A DNA stretch of 64,000 bases, from the NCBI GenBank assembly GCA_018818125.1, contig JAHISQ010000034.1, positions 156,592 through 220,591 of the forward strand. The letters are read 5' to 3'. A program made the position numbers and the translations under genes. Positions within the stretch are counted from its first letter, which is position 1, and the number at the start of each line of letters is the position of its first letter. This DNA is from Candidatus Rifleibacteriota bacterium. Lineage in GTDB: Bacteria > Muiribacteriota > Ozemobacteria > Ozemobacterales > Ozemobacteraceae. The notes below the pieces were generated by a model. That model had not been told where the DNA came from. It did not search any database and worked only from the letters and a program-made list of their open reading frames with translations. This document shows, piece by piece, positions 1-9,130 of the stretch.

Positions 1-21
1 CGACACGCTGCTAATACCCAT
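1..21 (-). CDS. 5' end of a gene leaving the window (first 7 codons)
   Basis: Reading leftwards, an ATG at 21-19 is followed by GGT ATT AGC AGC GTG TCG, giving MGISSVS before the window edge. A perfect AAGGAG ribosome-binding site sits six bases upstream (28-33 on the plus strand). The site and spacing are the only support; the product cannot be guessed from seven residues. If real, it is divergent from the sensor kinase that starts at 596. Confidence 0.45.
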
Positions 22-595
22 AAGGATCTCCTTTTACACTCATTTGCTTATAGTCAAACGGGGTAAACTGATTCCTCGGACTTTTATACCTCCTTACTAT
101 TATTATTGCATAAAATCTTCCTTACTGTACCCACCTCGATGCAAATCCGTGACCAAGAAGCCATGAATGCCGCGTTTTTAGGGCAGCATGCTGGGCAAGC
201 CTGCCTCCCCCCCCGGTCAAGCTCTCCGATATGATGAATACTATTCCTGCGACATTCACAATCGGCTATAACTTGGCCAGTGCTAACGGTACTGATAAGC
301 ATCCATGCTCAAAAAAACGGACGGCGAACGGGAGATGTTTTTTCAGAAGCGATCTCCACTGAAACCGAACTGTTGTTTCACCTGTTAGAAATACATTGAC
401 TGCCATTTCTATTACTCATATCATGAGCGGTATTCAGATTAAGAATCTTTTGAGAGTATGAACCACACCCCGAAACTATTGGCGTTGCCCTGAAACATCG
501 TTTCTGCAAAAAACAAGAAACAATAAAGGGAAAACTATGTCCACTAAAAGAGTGTTGGAAACCATTCCGTTCTTTATCAATGTGAAAGGAATTTA
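22..595. other. Intergenic region between divergent genes
   Basis: About 570 bases with no convincing gene. It contains an uninterrupted run of C bases around 208-216 and a minus-strand open frame of about 70 codons (84-302) that is cysteine-rich, has no ribosome-binding site and resembles no family I know. It probably holds the promoters of the two divergent genes, but I could not place a confident -35/-10 pair. Confidence 0.4.
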
Positions 596-3151
596 ATGAG
601 CGCTATTAAATATCCCAGGAAATTACTCTTTAAAATATTATCTGGCCTTTTGCTGACCTTTTTTTTGTTTGCAGTGCTAGCAAAAAGCGCAACAGAGGAA
701 AGCCCCACAAAAATTCTGGATTCAAACAAATTCATATCTACATTATCTGAGCAAGAACGAACTTGGCTACATGAGCATCCAGTAATCCGGGTTTTTCAAG
801 ATTCCGGCTGGCCTCCGGTTGAATTCATCAATGAGCATGGTCAGCATTCTGGAATAAGTGAAGAGTACTTGAGACTTATCGAACAACTCCTGGAGGTGAA
901 ATTTGAGCTAGCACCAAATCAAGACTGGCTGGAGGCATTTGCCAAGATGAAGCGTTGGGAGATCGACATGACTATGTCTGTAGCTGAGACACCCCAACGA
1001 GCTGAATTCTGGGCCTTTACCAAGCCATATTTGAACATCCCAATTGTTATCGCCACTCAAATGGATGTAACTTACATCGCAGACCTTCATGAGCTTATCG
1101 GCAAGAGGGTTGCTGTAGTAAAAAATTATGCAATTGATGAATGGCTTTCGCGAGACTTTCCAGGGATTCAACGAGTTCATGTCAAAGCAACTGTGGAAGG
1201 ACTTGAAATGCTGCAACGGGGTGAAGTCTTTGCTTACATAGATAACTTGTTGATTATCGGTTACTACCAGGCAAAAATGTTGGCTGCAGCCGTCAAAATC
1301 GCCGGGCAAACTCCTTATGTTAATGCCCAGTGCATTGCAGTTCGAAAAGATTGGGCGCCTCTTGCTGGAATTCTTCAGAAAGCACTTGAATCAATTTCTG
1401 AAAAGCAGCGCAACGACATTTACCGCAAATGGTTACCCATCCGTTATGAGCACGGATTCAACTACACTCTTTTCTGGAAAATTCTTAGTATCTTCGTGTT
1501 GGTAATTTTGGGAATGGTCTTTTGGAACAGAAAATTGGCAAGGGAAATTGGATTTCGCAAACAAGCTGAAATGGAAATAGCAGAAAGTCGAGCGAAATTA
1601 AAAGCAGCCTTGGAGAGCATGATCGATGCAGTATTCATTTCTGATGTCAATGGTGCGATCATTGAATTCAACGAAGCCTTCGCAACGTTTCACAGGTTTA
1701 AAAGCAAGAACGAATGCCGTGAAAACTTATCCAATTACTCTTCCATTTTAGAGGTTTATCTGCCAGATGGCACACTGGCTCCGTTGAACATGAGAGCAAT
1801 TCCCAAAGCTCTGCGGGGCGAAACCGGAATAAACATCGAATACACACTGCGACGAAAGGATTCCGGCGAAACTTGGGTCGGCATTTACAATTTCTCTCCT
1901 ATTCTAGACAAAAACAATGCAATCGTGGGAGCAGTAGTGGTAGGGCGCGACATCACCGAATACAAGCAAGCGGAAGAAGAAAAGAAAAAACTGGAAGCCC
2001 AGCTGTTTCAGGCACAAAAAATGGAATCCATAGGCCAATTGGCTGGCGGAGTCGCACACGATTTTAACAATATGCTCAGTGTCATTGTCGGCTATGTAGA
2101 GTTGGCTATGGAAAAAGTGGCCATGGAAAATTCTTTGCACGCCGACCTTGAGGAGATTCTTGCAGCCGCAAATCGCTCAGCCGATATTACGCGGCAATTA
2201 CTGGCTTTCGCCCGCAAACAAACCATTGCACCCAAGGTGCTCGATCTGAACAAGACCATAGAAAATATGCTCAAAATGCTCCGGCGACTGATCGGCGAAG
2301 ACATCGATCTTGTCTGGTTACCAGGAGTAGAAGTTTGTCCGGTCAAAATCGATCCTGTCCAGGTCGATCAAATTCTTGCTAATCTCTGCGTTAATGCCCG
2401 GGACGCTATATCCAACGTAGGCAAGATTACCATCGCAACTGAAAACATCGAATTTGACGAAAACTACTGCGCTGATCATGCAGTTGTTCCTGGCGAGTAT
2501 GTATTGATCGCAGTAAGTGACAATGGTAAAGGGATAGCCCCAGAAAATATGAACAAAATTTTCGAGCCTTTTTTTACCACAAAACGCCTAAACAATGGCA
2601 CAGGACTGGGCCTGGCCACCGTATATGGCATTGTCAGGCAAAACAACGGGTTCATAGACGTATACAGTGAACCGGAGAATGGAACAACCATCAGAATCTA
2701 TCTGCCACGACACACAGGCGAAACTGTCGAAGCACTTAAAGAAAACACATTGGCAATTCCGTTAGGCCGGGGAGAAACAATATTGCTGGTTGAAGACGAT
2801 AGCTCAATTCTGATACTCGCTAAAAAAATGCTTAAAGGCCTGGGATACTCTGTAATAGCAACCTCCAGCGCAAGTAACGCTATCGAGTTAGCCGAAAAGC
2901 ACCCTGGCGAAATTAACCTTCTGGTAACGGATGTGATTATGCCTGAGATGAATGGGCAGGAATTGGCCGAAAATCTGAGAAAAATGTACCCCAATCTTTT
3001 AGTCCTTTTCATGTCAGGATACACGGCTGATATCATTGCCAATCGTGGTATTCTTGAAGCAAACGTATGCTTCATACCTAAGCCTTTTTCCAAACAGAAT
3101 CTGGCCTTGAAGGTTAGAGAAGTGCTGGATGGGGCTAAAAGAGAATTGTGA
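596..3151 (+). CDS. Hybrid sensor histidine kinase with periplasmic solute-binding sensor domain, PAS and receiver
   Basis: An inner-membrane hybrid kinase of 851 residues. Order: signal or anchor segment (about 10-30), an SBP_bac_3-type periplasmic ligand-binding domain (about 60-290), a membrane helix (about 292-311), a PAS domain (about 335-455), a HisKA dimerisation helix with phospho-acceptor His488 in GGVAHDFNN, an ATPase domain with N-box Asn600, DNGKGI and GTGLGLATVYG, and a C-terminal receiver (about 727-845) with acidic pocket Glu733/Asp734/Asp735, phospho-acceptor Asp779 and Lys829. The layout resembles BvgS-like sensors, with the ligand (perhaps an amino acid) unknown. The HDFNN type of kinase often passes phosphate to its own receiver. 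The start has a GAAAGGA site six bases upstream. No partner regulator is adjacent. Confidence 0.93.
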   Translation: MSAIKYPRKLLFKILSGLLLTFFLFAVLAKSATEESPTKILDSNKFISTLSEQERTWLHEHPVIRVFQDSGWPPVEFINEHGQHSGISEEYLRLIEQLLEVKFELAPNQDWLEAFAKMKRWEIDMTMSVAETPQRAEFWAFTKPYLNIPIVIATQMDVTYIADLHELIGKRVAVVKNYAIDEWLSRDFPGIQRVHVKATVEGLEMLQRGEVFAYIDNLLIIGYYQAKMLAAAVKIAGQTPYVNAQCIAVRKDWAPLAGILQKALESISEKQRNDIYRKWLPIRYEHGFNYTLFWKILSIFVLVILGMVFWNRKLAREIGFRKQAEMEIAESRAKLKAALESMIDAVFISDVNGAIIEFNEAFATFHRFKSKNECRENLSNYSSILEVYLPDGTLAPLNMRAIPKALRGETGINIEYTLRRKDSGETWVGIYNFSPILDKNNAIVGAVVVGRDITEYKQAEEEKKKLEAQLFQAQKMESIGQLAGGVAHDFNNMLSVIVGYVELAMEKVAMENSLHADLEEILAAANRSADITRQLLAFARKQTIAPKVLDLNKTIENMLKMLRRLIGEDIDLVWLPGVEVCPVKIDPVQVDQILANLCVNARDAISNVGKITIATENIEFDENYCADHAVVPGEYVLIAVSDNGKGIAPENMNKIFEPFFTTKRLNNGTGLGLATVYGIVRQNNGFIDVYSEPENGTTIRIYLPRHTGETVEALKENTLAIPLGRGETILLVEDDSSILILAKKMLKGLGYSVIATSSASNAIELAEKHPGEINLLVTDVIMPEMNGQELAENLRKMYPNLLVLFMSGYTADIIANRGILEANVCFIPKPFSKQNLALKVREVLDGAKREL

Positions 3152-3233
3152 ACACAAACTCCAATTTTTATAGGTGGTAGTTCTCGCAATTTCTGTTAAA
3201 TTGTCAGTAATTCGGATATCAGGAAGGTTCTTA

Positions 3234-4139
3234 ATGTTAAATAAATTTTCTGGAAAAGTTATTCTTTCGATCGCAATCCTTCTTATTTCAGTGATTCAGC
3301 CAGCTATTGCAAAAGCGATTAATGGCGAAGAAGCCAGAGATTGTCTGACAAAGTCTGGCTGGACCCAGGAACTAGCTGACAAGATTGTTAGCAAAATCGA
3401 GACCGCAGAAGGACGTATGATTGCTGTGTTTGATCATGACAACACTCTTGTTTGCGGCGATATTACCGAAGGAAACGGGAAAAGCCAGCCCGGTTTCATG
3501 CACGATATGCTCACCCGAATGCATGCCGAACACAAGATTCCTGTTCCGGTTGCGGGTTTATACGAATCTAATCCGTGGGAATTCTACCATAGCTGGGCAA
3601 GAAGCAAGCCGCAGGAGGCTTACGCCTGGATATGCACACTCCTGGCCGGGCAAAAACCAGAACAGGTTTTAATAGAAGCAACAGAATATTTTGAAAACCA
3701 TATGAAAAAAGCTATTTTCCCGGAGATGCTGACTCTGGTGAACGTGCTGCAGCAGATGGGGGTGGATGTTTATATCGTGTCGGCAAGTGCGCACAATGTG
3801 GTTCTTTCGGCAGCAAAATATTTTGGCGTGCCCGAGAACAGAGTTCTCGGAATCAGGCTCAAAATTGAAAACGGCATCATTCAGCCAAAAGTAATTAATC
3901 CAATCAGCTTTGCAGCTGGAAAAACCTGGTATATAAAAAACTTTGCAGGTGACTTTCCGCGGGGCAATATCATGGTCTTTGGCGACAGCTACAAAACGGA
4001 TGGACACATGCTCAGATTCGCGGCTCAGCAGGGAGGATTGGCTCTTCTGGTAAATCCTGATGCAGAAATCACCGAAACCCTGGAGAAGAACAAAATTGTT
4101 TACTACAATCTTCCCAGTAAGCCTCTTCTGGACAACTGA
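3234..4139 (+). CDS. Periplasmic HAD-superfamily phosphatase (phosphoserine phosphatase-like)
   Basis: A 301-residue protein from the ATG at 3234, chosen because AGGAAGG lies just upstream and the start then opens a clean signal peptide (residues 1-27, cut after AIA). All HAD motifs are present: motif I DHDNTL with Asp67 nucleophile and Asp69, motif II Ser183 in IVSAS, a conserved Lys230, and motif III GDSYKTD with Asp251 and Asp256. The long insertion after motif I is the C1-type cap seen in SerB-like enzymes. An in-frame start 60 bases upstream would hide the signal peptide. Role: hydrolysis of a small phosphorylated substrate in the periplasm; the substrate is unknown. It follows the sensor kinase by about 80 bases. 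Confidence 0.85.
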   Translation: MLNKFSGKVILSIAILLISVIQPAIAKAINGEEARDCLTKSGWTQELADKIVSKIETAEGRMIAVFDHDNTLVCGDITEGNGKSQPGFMHDMLTRMHAEHKIPVPVAGLYESNPWEFYHSWARSKPQEAYAWICTLLAGQKPEQVLIEATEYFENHMKKAIFPEMLTLVNVLQQMGVDVYIVSASAHNVVLSAAKYFGVPENRVLGIRLKIENGIIQPKVINPISFAAGKTWYIKNFAGDFPRGNIMVFGDSYKTDGHMLRFAAQQGGLALLVNPDAEITETLEKNKIVYYNLPSKPLLDN

Positions 4140-4182
4140 ATAACCGAAACAGATTTATGACCTGCCGCAAGGGATTATCAGC

Positions 4183-5736
4183 ATGAAACGAATCTTTTTA
4201 TTCCTCCTCCCTGTGTTGTCAGTAGTTTACTGGTATGTTTTCATGCGTTTCGTGCCCCCGCCACCGCTCGAGATTTCGCGAGAAACAACCTATTTTACTG
4301 AGCTGCCGATTAAAGATGGAAAAGTCAAACTGGCGGCAGCTATGAACAAATTGCGAAACGTACCGCCCGAAGATAACACTGCAATAGAACTGCTGCAGAT
4401 CTTTGGTGAGAATGTTCTGGCAACTGATTCGACCGAGGTGGCGGAATTCTGCCATCTGTTGGGGGTAAATGAAACCTTTTTTGCAACGCCAACCCTGGTT
4501 TTACAACCAATGTATCTGGCATCGGATACCAGCGCGACCGATACAACTTCTAAATTATTTTTTGCCCAGCAAATGCAGGAAAATTATCGTAAACCCTGGC
4601 TAAAAGAAGAGTCTCCAGAAGTTGCCGCCTTAATCGAGGCTAATACTGACACATTTACATTGCTGGAAGCAATGGCGAGCAAAAACAGCTTTTTCTGGCC
4701 ATATCTGGAAAAGTATCCCCTCTGGCTAAGCCCTTTGAGCCGTGATTTTACGCCTAACCAGGTATTGCGTCTACTTATGACGCGTGGAATGAATCGTCTC
4801 GCAACCGGTGATCAACACGGCGCATGGCACGATTTAGTCCTGGCCGGAAAAGCTGGGCGCCCTTTAATGAAGAGCGATCGTATAATCTATGCACTTTTTG
4901 GTTTGGTGAATATGAGCAATGTTTTTGAGGCCGGTGTTGTACTTCTGAATCAGAAAATACTTGAAACTGGTCTATTGAGTCAGATGATAAAAGACGCAGA
5001 CGAATTAATGGCTATACCGGATCTGGCTGTGGCATTAGAGTCTGAATTGAGATTCTTTCAACTTTCACATGTTCTTGAATTAGACGATGCATCGGCACTC
5101 ATGCGACAAATTGACCAGTCAGAAGGCTCTGACACAGACTTTTCAGACTATAGCGACATTAACGTTTTCGTGCGCAAGATAAACAGGTTAGCTGATAGTC
5201 TGCTGCCTGTATTGCAAACTGAGAATGTCACAAACAGGATCAAAAAACTCAAAGAATGGGTGATTAATGTAGATAATAGGCGCGAAATGGCATCGACCGG
5301 TTACGGTTACTATGTCTGGAAAATTTTGTGGATAAAATACCTTACCCCTGCCAGCTCAAAGTGTAGCGAGATGTCAGAAATTATAAGCGACGTGCTACTC
5401 AATGTGGCTGTGCCAAATTACACCTCGATGATAACAGAATCGCTGGCTGTAAAAGAGAAATTCAGACTGTTAAAGATTGCTGCCTTGATCAAGCTGCAAC
5501 GTGCTAAAACCGGCAAATTTCCGGAATCTCTCGATGAGCTTACTCTGACCGATCAACAGATAATTCAAGATTCATTTTCCGGAGAGCGTTTTCGCTTCCG
5601 CATGGAAGCAGACGAAATTCTCATATACAGTGTCGGCATAAACCAGCATGACGACGAGGGTAAAACCAGCAAATATGAAGAAGATGAAGAAGATGAAGAA
5701 GATGATGATCTGGCGATCAGAATTTTGAAGTTCTGA
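4183..5736 (+). CDS. Membrane-anchored protein of unknown function with a GspG-like C-terminal segment
   Basis: 517 residues, with one N-terminal membrane helix (about 5-21) and a largely helical body. The last 90 residues carry the pattern GKFPESLDEL, then FSGERFRF, then YSVGINQHDDEG. It resembles the C-terminal part of GspG-type pseudopilins, here detached from a pilin N-terminus; similar tails occur on anchored proteins of Planctomycetes and related phyla. The protein ends in an acidic Glu/Asp run followed by LAIRILKF. AAGGGA precedes the start. The 3' end overlaps the convergent protease gene by 20 bases. I do not recognise the central 400 residues. Confidence 0.75.
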   Translation: MKRIFLFLLPVLSVVYWYVFMRFVPPPPLEISRETTYFTELPIKDGKVKLAAAMNKLRNVPPEDNTAIELLQIFGENVLATDSTEVAEFCHLLGVNETFFATPTLVLQPMYLASDTSATDTTSKLFFAQQMQENYRKPWLKEESPEVAALIEANTDTFTLLEAMASKNSFFWPYLEKYPLWLSPLSRDFTPNQVLRLLMTRGMNRLATGDQHGAWHDLVLAGKAGRPLMKSDRIIYALFGLVNMSNVFEAGVVLLNQKILETGLLSQMIKDADELMAIPDLAVALESELRFFQLSHVLELDDASALMRQIDQSEGSDTDFSDYSDINVFVRKINRLADSLLPVLQTENVTNRIKKLKEWVINVDNRREMASTGYGYYVWKILWIKYLTPASSKCSEMSEIISDVLLNVAVPNYTSMITESLAVKEKFRLLKIAALIKLQRAKTGKFPESLDELTLTDQQIIQDSFSGERFRFRMEADEILIYSVGINQHDDEGKTSKYEEDEEDEEDDDLAIRILKF

Positions 5737-6955
5737 TTCTGTCTGAAGCAACCCATTCACTCCAGATTTCATCGTAGTCGTCATAGCGAATATAATGAAA
5801 AATGCCACTTTTATCTATAACTCGCGCCGGGTACCATTTGCCTTCCCATTTAACTTCGATTTTGCTGTCGAGATCGTAGGTCTGCCATTCAATCTCTTTC
5901 AGTTCTGAGTAGTCACGCCATTCATCAGGCTCTGACTCCAAATCCACATAATGGATTTTGCATTTATCACCGTTCTGACCGATGATTCTGACTTTGTAAT
6001 CGATGCCCTCATCAACAAATGTTCTGTATTTGCCAAGAGACGACTGATTTTGCCCCAATCTAGCTTTTAGCTTCGTTAAAATGAGATTTTCAGGAAAACC
6101 CGGCGTCAGGTAATAATTTGCCAACTGCATTTCGCCACAGGCCATGTTGTAGCTGATGTAGTCTGCAGCCACTTTGGTGGTCAGCTCCAATTCGTCAAAC
6201 TGCATCAGGGGAATACCTGACAGAATTTCGTTTAACGATCTGGTGAAGGTCCATTCGCCGGTAGAATCGTTTGCAGCCGTAGCAGAGCTAAGCACTAATG
6301 TATCTATTCCGCTGGCACCCAGTATTTCTGCAACTTTGTTCAAATTGCCAGAATAGCAGCAATCTGCGGTCAGAATGGCCCTTTTCCCTTTATGGTTTTT
6401 CTGAATAATCTCAGCTAATGATGACAGTTTTAAGCTGGTTGTAGCAGGATTTGCTGATTCGCCGTCGCAGTTAAAAAAGTAGGTTTCAGTCCCATCTTCA
6501 GATTTGTCGCCATGGCCGGTGTAGTAAAACACGAAAAGAGACTGCTCATCACTTTTTTCCAGCAGCTTTTGCAGTGATTGCTGAATAGCTGCCAGAGTAG
6601 CAGCTCCGTCTTTAAGAAAAATGATGTTGCTCTCAGGCACCCCTCGCCGCAGCAGGATGTCGTAAAGCTGTTGATCATAGCGGTTGTCGGCAGTATAGCT
6701 GGCAAGAGAATTATCATGCCAATTCAGCACTCCAACCAACAGAGCAATTGTTTGTGATGGTTGCCAGCTTACTTTTTTTTCAGTCTGGGCACTGGTAGTA
6801 CCACTATCAGCATATACGGCGGCGACAACGGTCAGATCGCACAAAAACAACAGCATAAAAACAACAAAAATGGTCAGCTGCTGTACAGATGCTGTCTGAA
6901 AGACCCGGCCAGGATTTTCTACTTCGTTATCGTCCTGAATCCGATGCCTACGCAT
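5717..6955 (-). CDS. Secreted caspase-like (C14/metacaspase) protease with C-terminal Tudor-like repeats
   Basis: 412 residues: a membrane or signal segment (about 27-50), a caspase-fold domain (about 65-290), then two Tudor/agenet-like units. The catalytic dyad is visible as His148 in YYTGHGD and Cys200 in DCCYSG, matching the HG and DxCxSG pattern of clan CD peptidases. The tail repeats are one around residues 320-365 (IHYVDLESEPDEW) and a clearer one around 370-410 (WEGKWYPARVI, then YDDYDEIWSEWV); this module occurs in many bacterial secreted proteins. The start lies 8 bases after the lipase stop, so the two are co-transcribed and probably coupled. Its 3' end overlaps the convergent neighbour by 20 bases. 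The substrate is unknown. Confidence 0.88.
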   Translation of the reverse strand: MRRHRIQDDNEVENPGRVFQTASVQQLTIFVVFMLLFLCDLTVVAAVYADSGTTSAQTEKKVSWQPSQTIALLVGVLNWHDNSLASYTADNRYDQQLYDILLRRGVPESNIIFLKDGAATLAAIQQSLQKLLEKSDEQSLFVFYYTGHGDKSEDGTETYFFNCDGESANPATTSLKLSSLAEIIQKNHKGKRAILTADCCYSGNLNKVAEILGASGIDTLVLSSATAANDSTGEWTFTRSLNEILSGIPLMQFDELELTTKVAADYISYNMACGEMQLANYYLTPGFPENLILTKLKARLGQNQSSLGKYRTFVDEGIDYKVRIIGQNGDKCKIHYVDLESEPDEWRDYSELKEIEWQTYDLDSKIEVKWEGKWYPARVIDKSGIFHYIRYDDYDEIWSEWVASDRIRTSKF

Positions 6956-6963
6956 ACTTTCAA

Positions 6964-8013
6964 TCAGTTGCTCAGGTCTTCTTCTGCTTCCCGGGCGTCA
7001 CCGTTGAATTCTCTTTCGAGCTGAGTATCGGCAAAGCTGGCGTCATTGCCAAATCCTGGCGGTGCTGGAACCACGGCTTTCAGGTCGAGGGGCAGCAAAT
7101 CATAGATTTTCTGCAGATACATGCCAGGAACATGAGTAGTGGCTTTCCCGGGACCCTTCATTTCGTAGTCGGCCAGAACCATTTTGCCGTCGGCATAAAT
7201 GTTATTGGGTGGTGCACAATGCTGAAATTTCATGGCCTTAAAGGGCAATTTGGTGACTATGTCGTTATCAAGAACCCAGCGCTGCATATCTGGGAAGCGC
7301 TTTTTGAAAACATTTGCAAAAGCATCATTGCCCAGTCGCGGACCTGCATAAGTATATATGCCCTGAACGCTAACGCCATCTTCAGCCAACCGGTATGCTG
7401 CTAACGGCGCCAGACCGGCACCCAGGCTGTGCCCGGTAATCCACAATCTTTTGGGAGTGCCTGACATGTGGCTGTCGACGTATTTCTTGAGATCATCGTA
7501 AACAACATCAGTGGCGGTGTAAAAGCCACGATGAACTTTTACGCCCCAACCCCACCAGAGAATACGTTTCTTGAAAAAGTTAAAATCGGTTAATATCCAG
7601 TCGTAGACCATCTTAACCATACTAAACTTCTTATTTACACTGCTTTCTGAACCTCTGAATGCGACAATAACCAGTTTGTCGTTCGACATAATGATTGCCT
7701 GGGTATCAGCCGTTTTCTCGCGAACATTGATAAAGTCAAATCTGTCGATGCCAAGTGGAACAAAAATTTCCTGAAACCTTTTTTTGAATTCAGAAAAATT
7801 AGCAACACCAAGGCGGTTTTCATAGGCATTGCTTGCTGTGTACATCAGCAGATAAGCGTTTATAAGACTGTGTCCAACTGCTTTTTCTTCAAAAGCTTTA
7901 CTGAAACACCTCTCGCCCTGAACTGACTGCGCACTAACCGAGAAACCTGGCAACAGAACCACAACAAGAGCTATGAACAGAAGGATATAAACCTTTTGGC
8001 CCGACTTTGTCAT
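6964..8013 (-). CDS. Secreted class 3 lipase (alpha/beta hydrolase)
   Basis: 349 residues from the ATG at 8013. An AAGGTG site six bases upstream supports this start over the in-frame GTG three codons earlier, which overlaps that site. A signal peptide covers about the first 28 residues. The lipase nucleophile elbow GHSLGAG gives Ser196, the NDIVTKLP segment supplies the likely catalytic Asp251, and TTHVPGMY the catalytic His294. The order and the preceding AFRGSES oxyanion-type motif fit the fungal-type class 3 lipase fold. It likely hydrolyses acylglycerols or other esters outside the cytoplasm. It is the first gene of a pair with the caspase-like protease. Confidence 0.9.
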   Translation of the reverse strand: MTKSGQKVYILLFIALVVVLLPGFSVSAQSVQGERCFSKAFEEKAVGHSLINAYLLMYTASNAYENRLGVANFSEFKKRFQEIFVPLGIDRFDFINVREKTADTQAIIMSNDKLVIVAFRGSESSVNKKFSMVKMVYDWILTDFNFFKKRILWWGWGVKVHRGFYTATDVVYDDLKKYVDSHMSGTPKRLWITGHSLGAGLAPLAAYRLAEDGVSVQGIYTYAGPRLGNDAFANVFKKRFPDMQRWVLDNDIVTKLPFKAMKFQHCAPPNNIYADGKMVLADYEMKGPGKATTHVPGMYLQKIYDLLPLDLKAVVPAPPGFGNDASFADTQLEREFNGDAREAEEDLSN

Positions 8014-8274
8014 TATAATCACCTTATTAGCCTGTCTTATACTTATTTTTGTAAGTATAACTCACGAATCCTTACCCCGCAAGTATGCCCAGGAGCTAAA
8101 TTAGCGCTAAATCACCCGAATAAACACACCACAATCGTCTGTTAAGGCTGTTTCAGACCACAGCAACAAACGCGGGCTCTTGTATGCAAAGATTTGTAAA
8201 GAGTATCGTCGAATAGATTTGCCTTGGTTTCGACAGACTGCTAAACTGCTGAAAGATATCTTCAAGGGGAAAAA

Positions 8275-9129
8275 ATGAGCGAAAGCCCGATTCATAATCT
8301 GAGAGCCGATGATCTCGGGCGGTTTATACTTGATGTTCACACGCCAGCTGAAAAAACTATCGGGCGAATGTTCGGCTGTTTTACCTGGTTGTCTGGAATC
8401 ATCGCTTTCATGCTTTTTGGTGCAGTTATGGGCGGCGATTTTGGTTTATGGTCAAAGCTGTTGAGAATAGCTGGCCTGGTAATGGTTGTTGGCTTTTTTT
8501 ATCGCTGCCGGCGAAATATCGATTGCTATTATGTTCTCGACAATATTGGCGGTCAGCTTTTATATCACTTTTCAGCGATAATGATTGTTTCTGAAGACCC
8601 GGTTGCGAATCTTGAGGATGTTGCCGGAATTGGTGTCTCATATACCGGTAAAAAAATATCTCTCAGCGCCAGCTCATGGGCCGTTTTTTTCTGTCTTTCT
8701 GATGGGAATCTGATAAGAGTCAGCGATTTTTTTGAGCATTCTGACCCGGCAAATGCTATTGCAGCCGAGGTCGCCGAGTTAATTAAAGTTCCGCTTTTAA
8801 CCTGCAATCATGACGACCAAAAGGTTGTGGCCGTTGAGAATGGGCAAATGATTCAGAAAACTGACGATTCTTTTGTGTCTTCAGTCGGCAAGGACAGAGC
8901 AGCCGGGTGTCTGATGGCAATTTTTATCACACCCTACGCTTTCTGGCCAACCCTGATCGTTCTTATTCTGGCTTTTACCATCGTCAGTGGTTCCAGCGAA
9001 GATCTCAGTATTGAACACTTTCGCGAACAAAGAGAGTATGGCTATATTGAAGCCGATGGCACGCTCCTGCCTCAACTCGACAGGCACAGAATAAAAACAG
9101 CGGCCGAAAGCACAGAAGGAAAGCGTTGA
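8275..9129 (+). CDS. Three-helix membrane protein of unknown function
   Basis: 284 residues with hydrophobic helices at about 33-54, 62-77 and 211-238, and a soluble mixed domain between helices two and three. The helix pair followed by a small cytoplasmic domain resembles PH-like membrane domains, but I see no diagnostic motif. AAGGGGA precedes the ATG. It is followed one base later by the zinc-ribbon membrane gene, so the pair is translationally coupled and the products probably act together. Function unknown. Confidence 0.75.
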   Translation: MSESPIHNLRADDLGRFILDVHTPAEKTIGRMFGCFTWLSGIIAFMLFGAVMGGDFGLWSKLLRIAGLVMVVGFFYRCRRNIDCYYVLDNIGGQLLYHFSAIMIVSEDPVANLEDVAGIGVSYTGKKISLSASSWAVFFCLSDGNLIRVSDFFEHSDPANAIAAEVAELIKVPLLTCNHDDQKVVAVENGQMIQKTDDSFVSSVGKDRAAGCLMAIFITPYAFWPTLIVLILAFTIVSGSSEDLSIEHFREQREYGYIEADGTLLPQLDRHRIKTAAESTEGKR

Positions 9130-9130
9130 T

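Noticed and set aside
84..302. Cysteine-rich 72-codon minus-strand ORF
   Set aside because: No ribosome-binding site, no known family and a C-tract inside; probably chance.
5565..5756. Poly-Ser antisense ORF
   Set aside because: Mirror of the acidic tail of the gene at 4183; low-complexity artefact.
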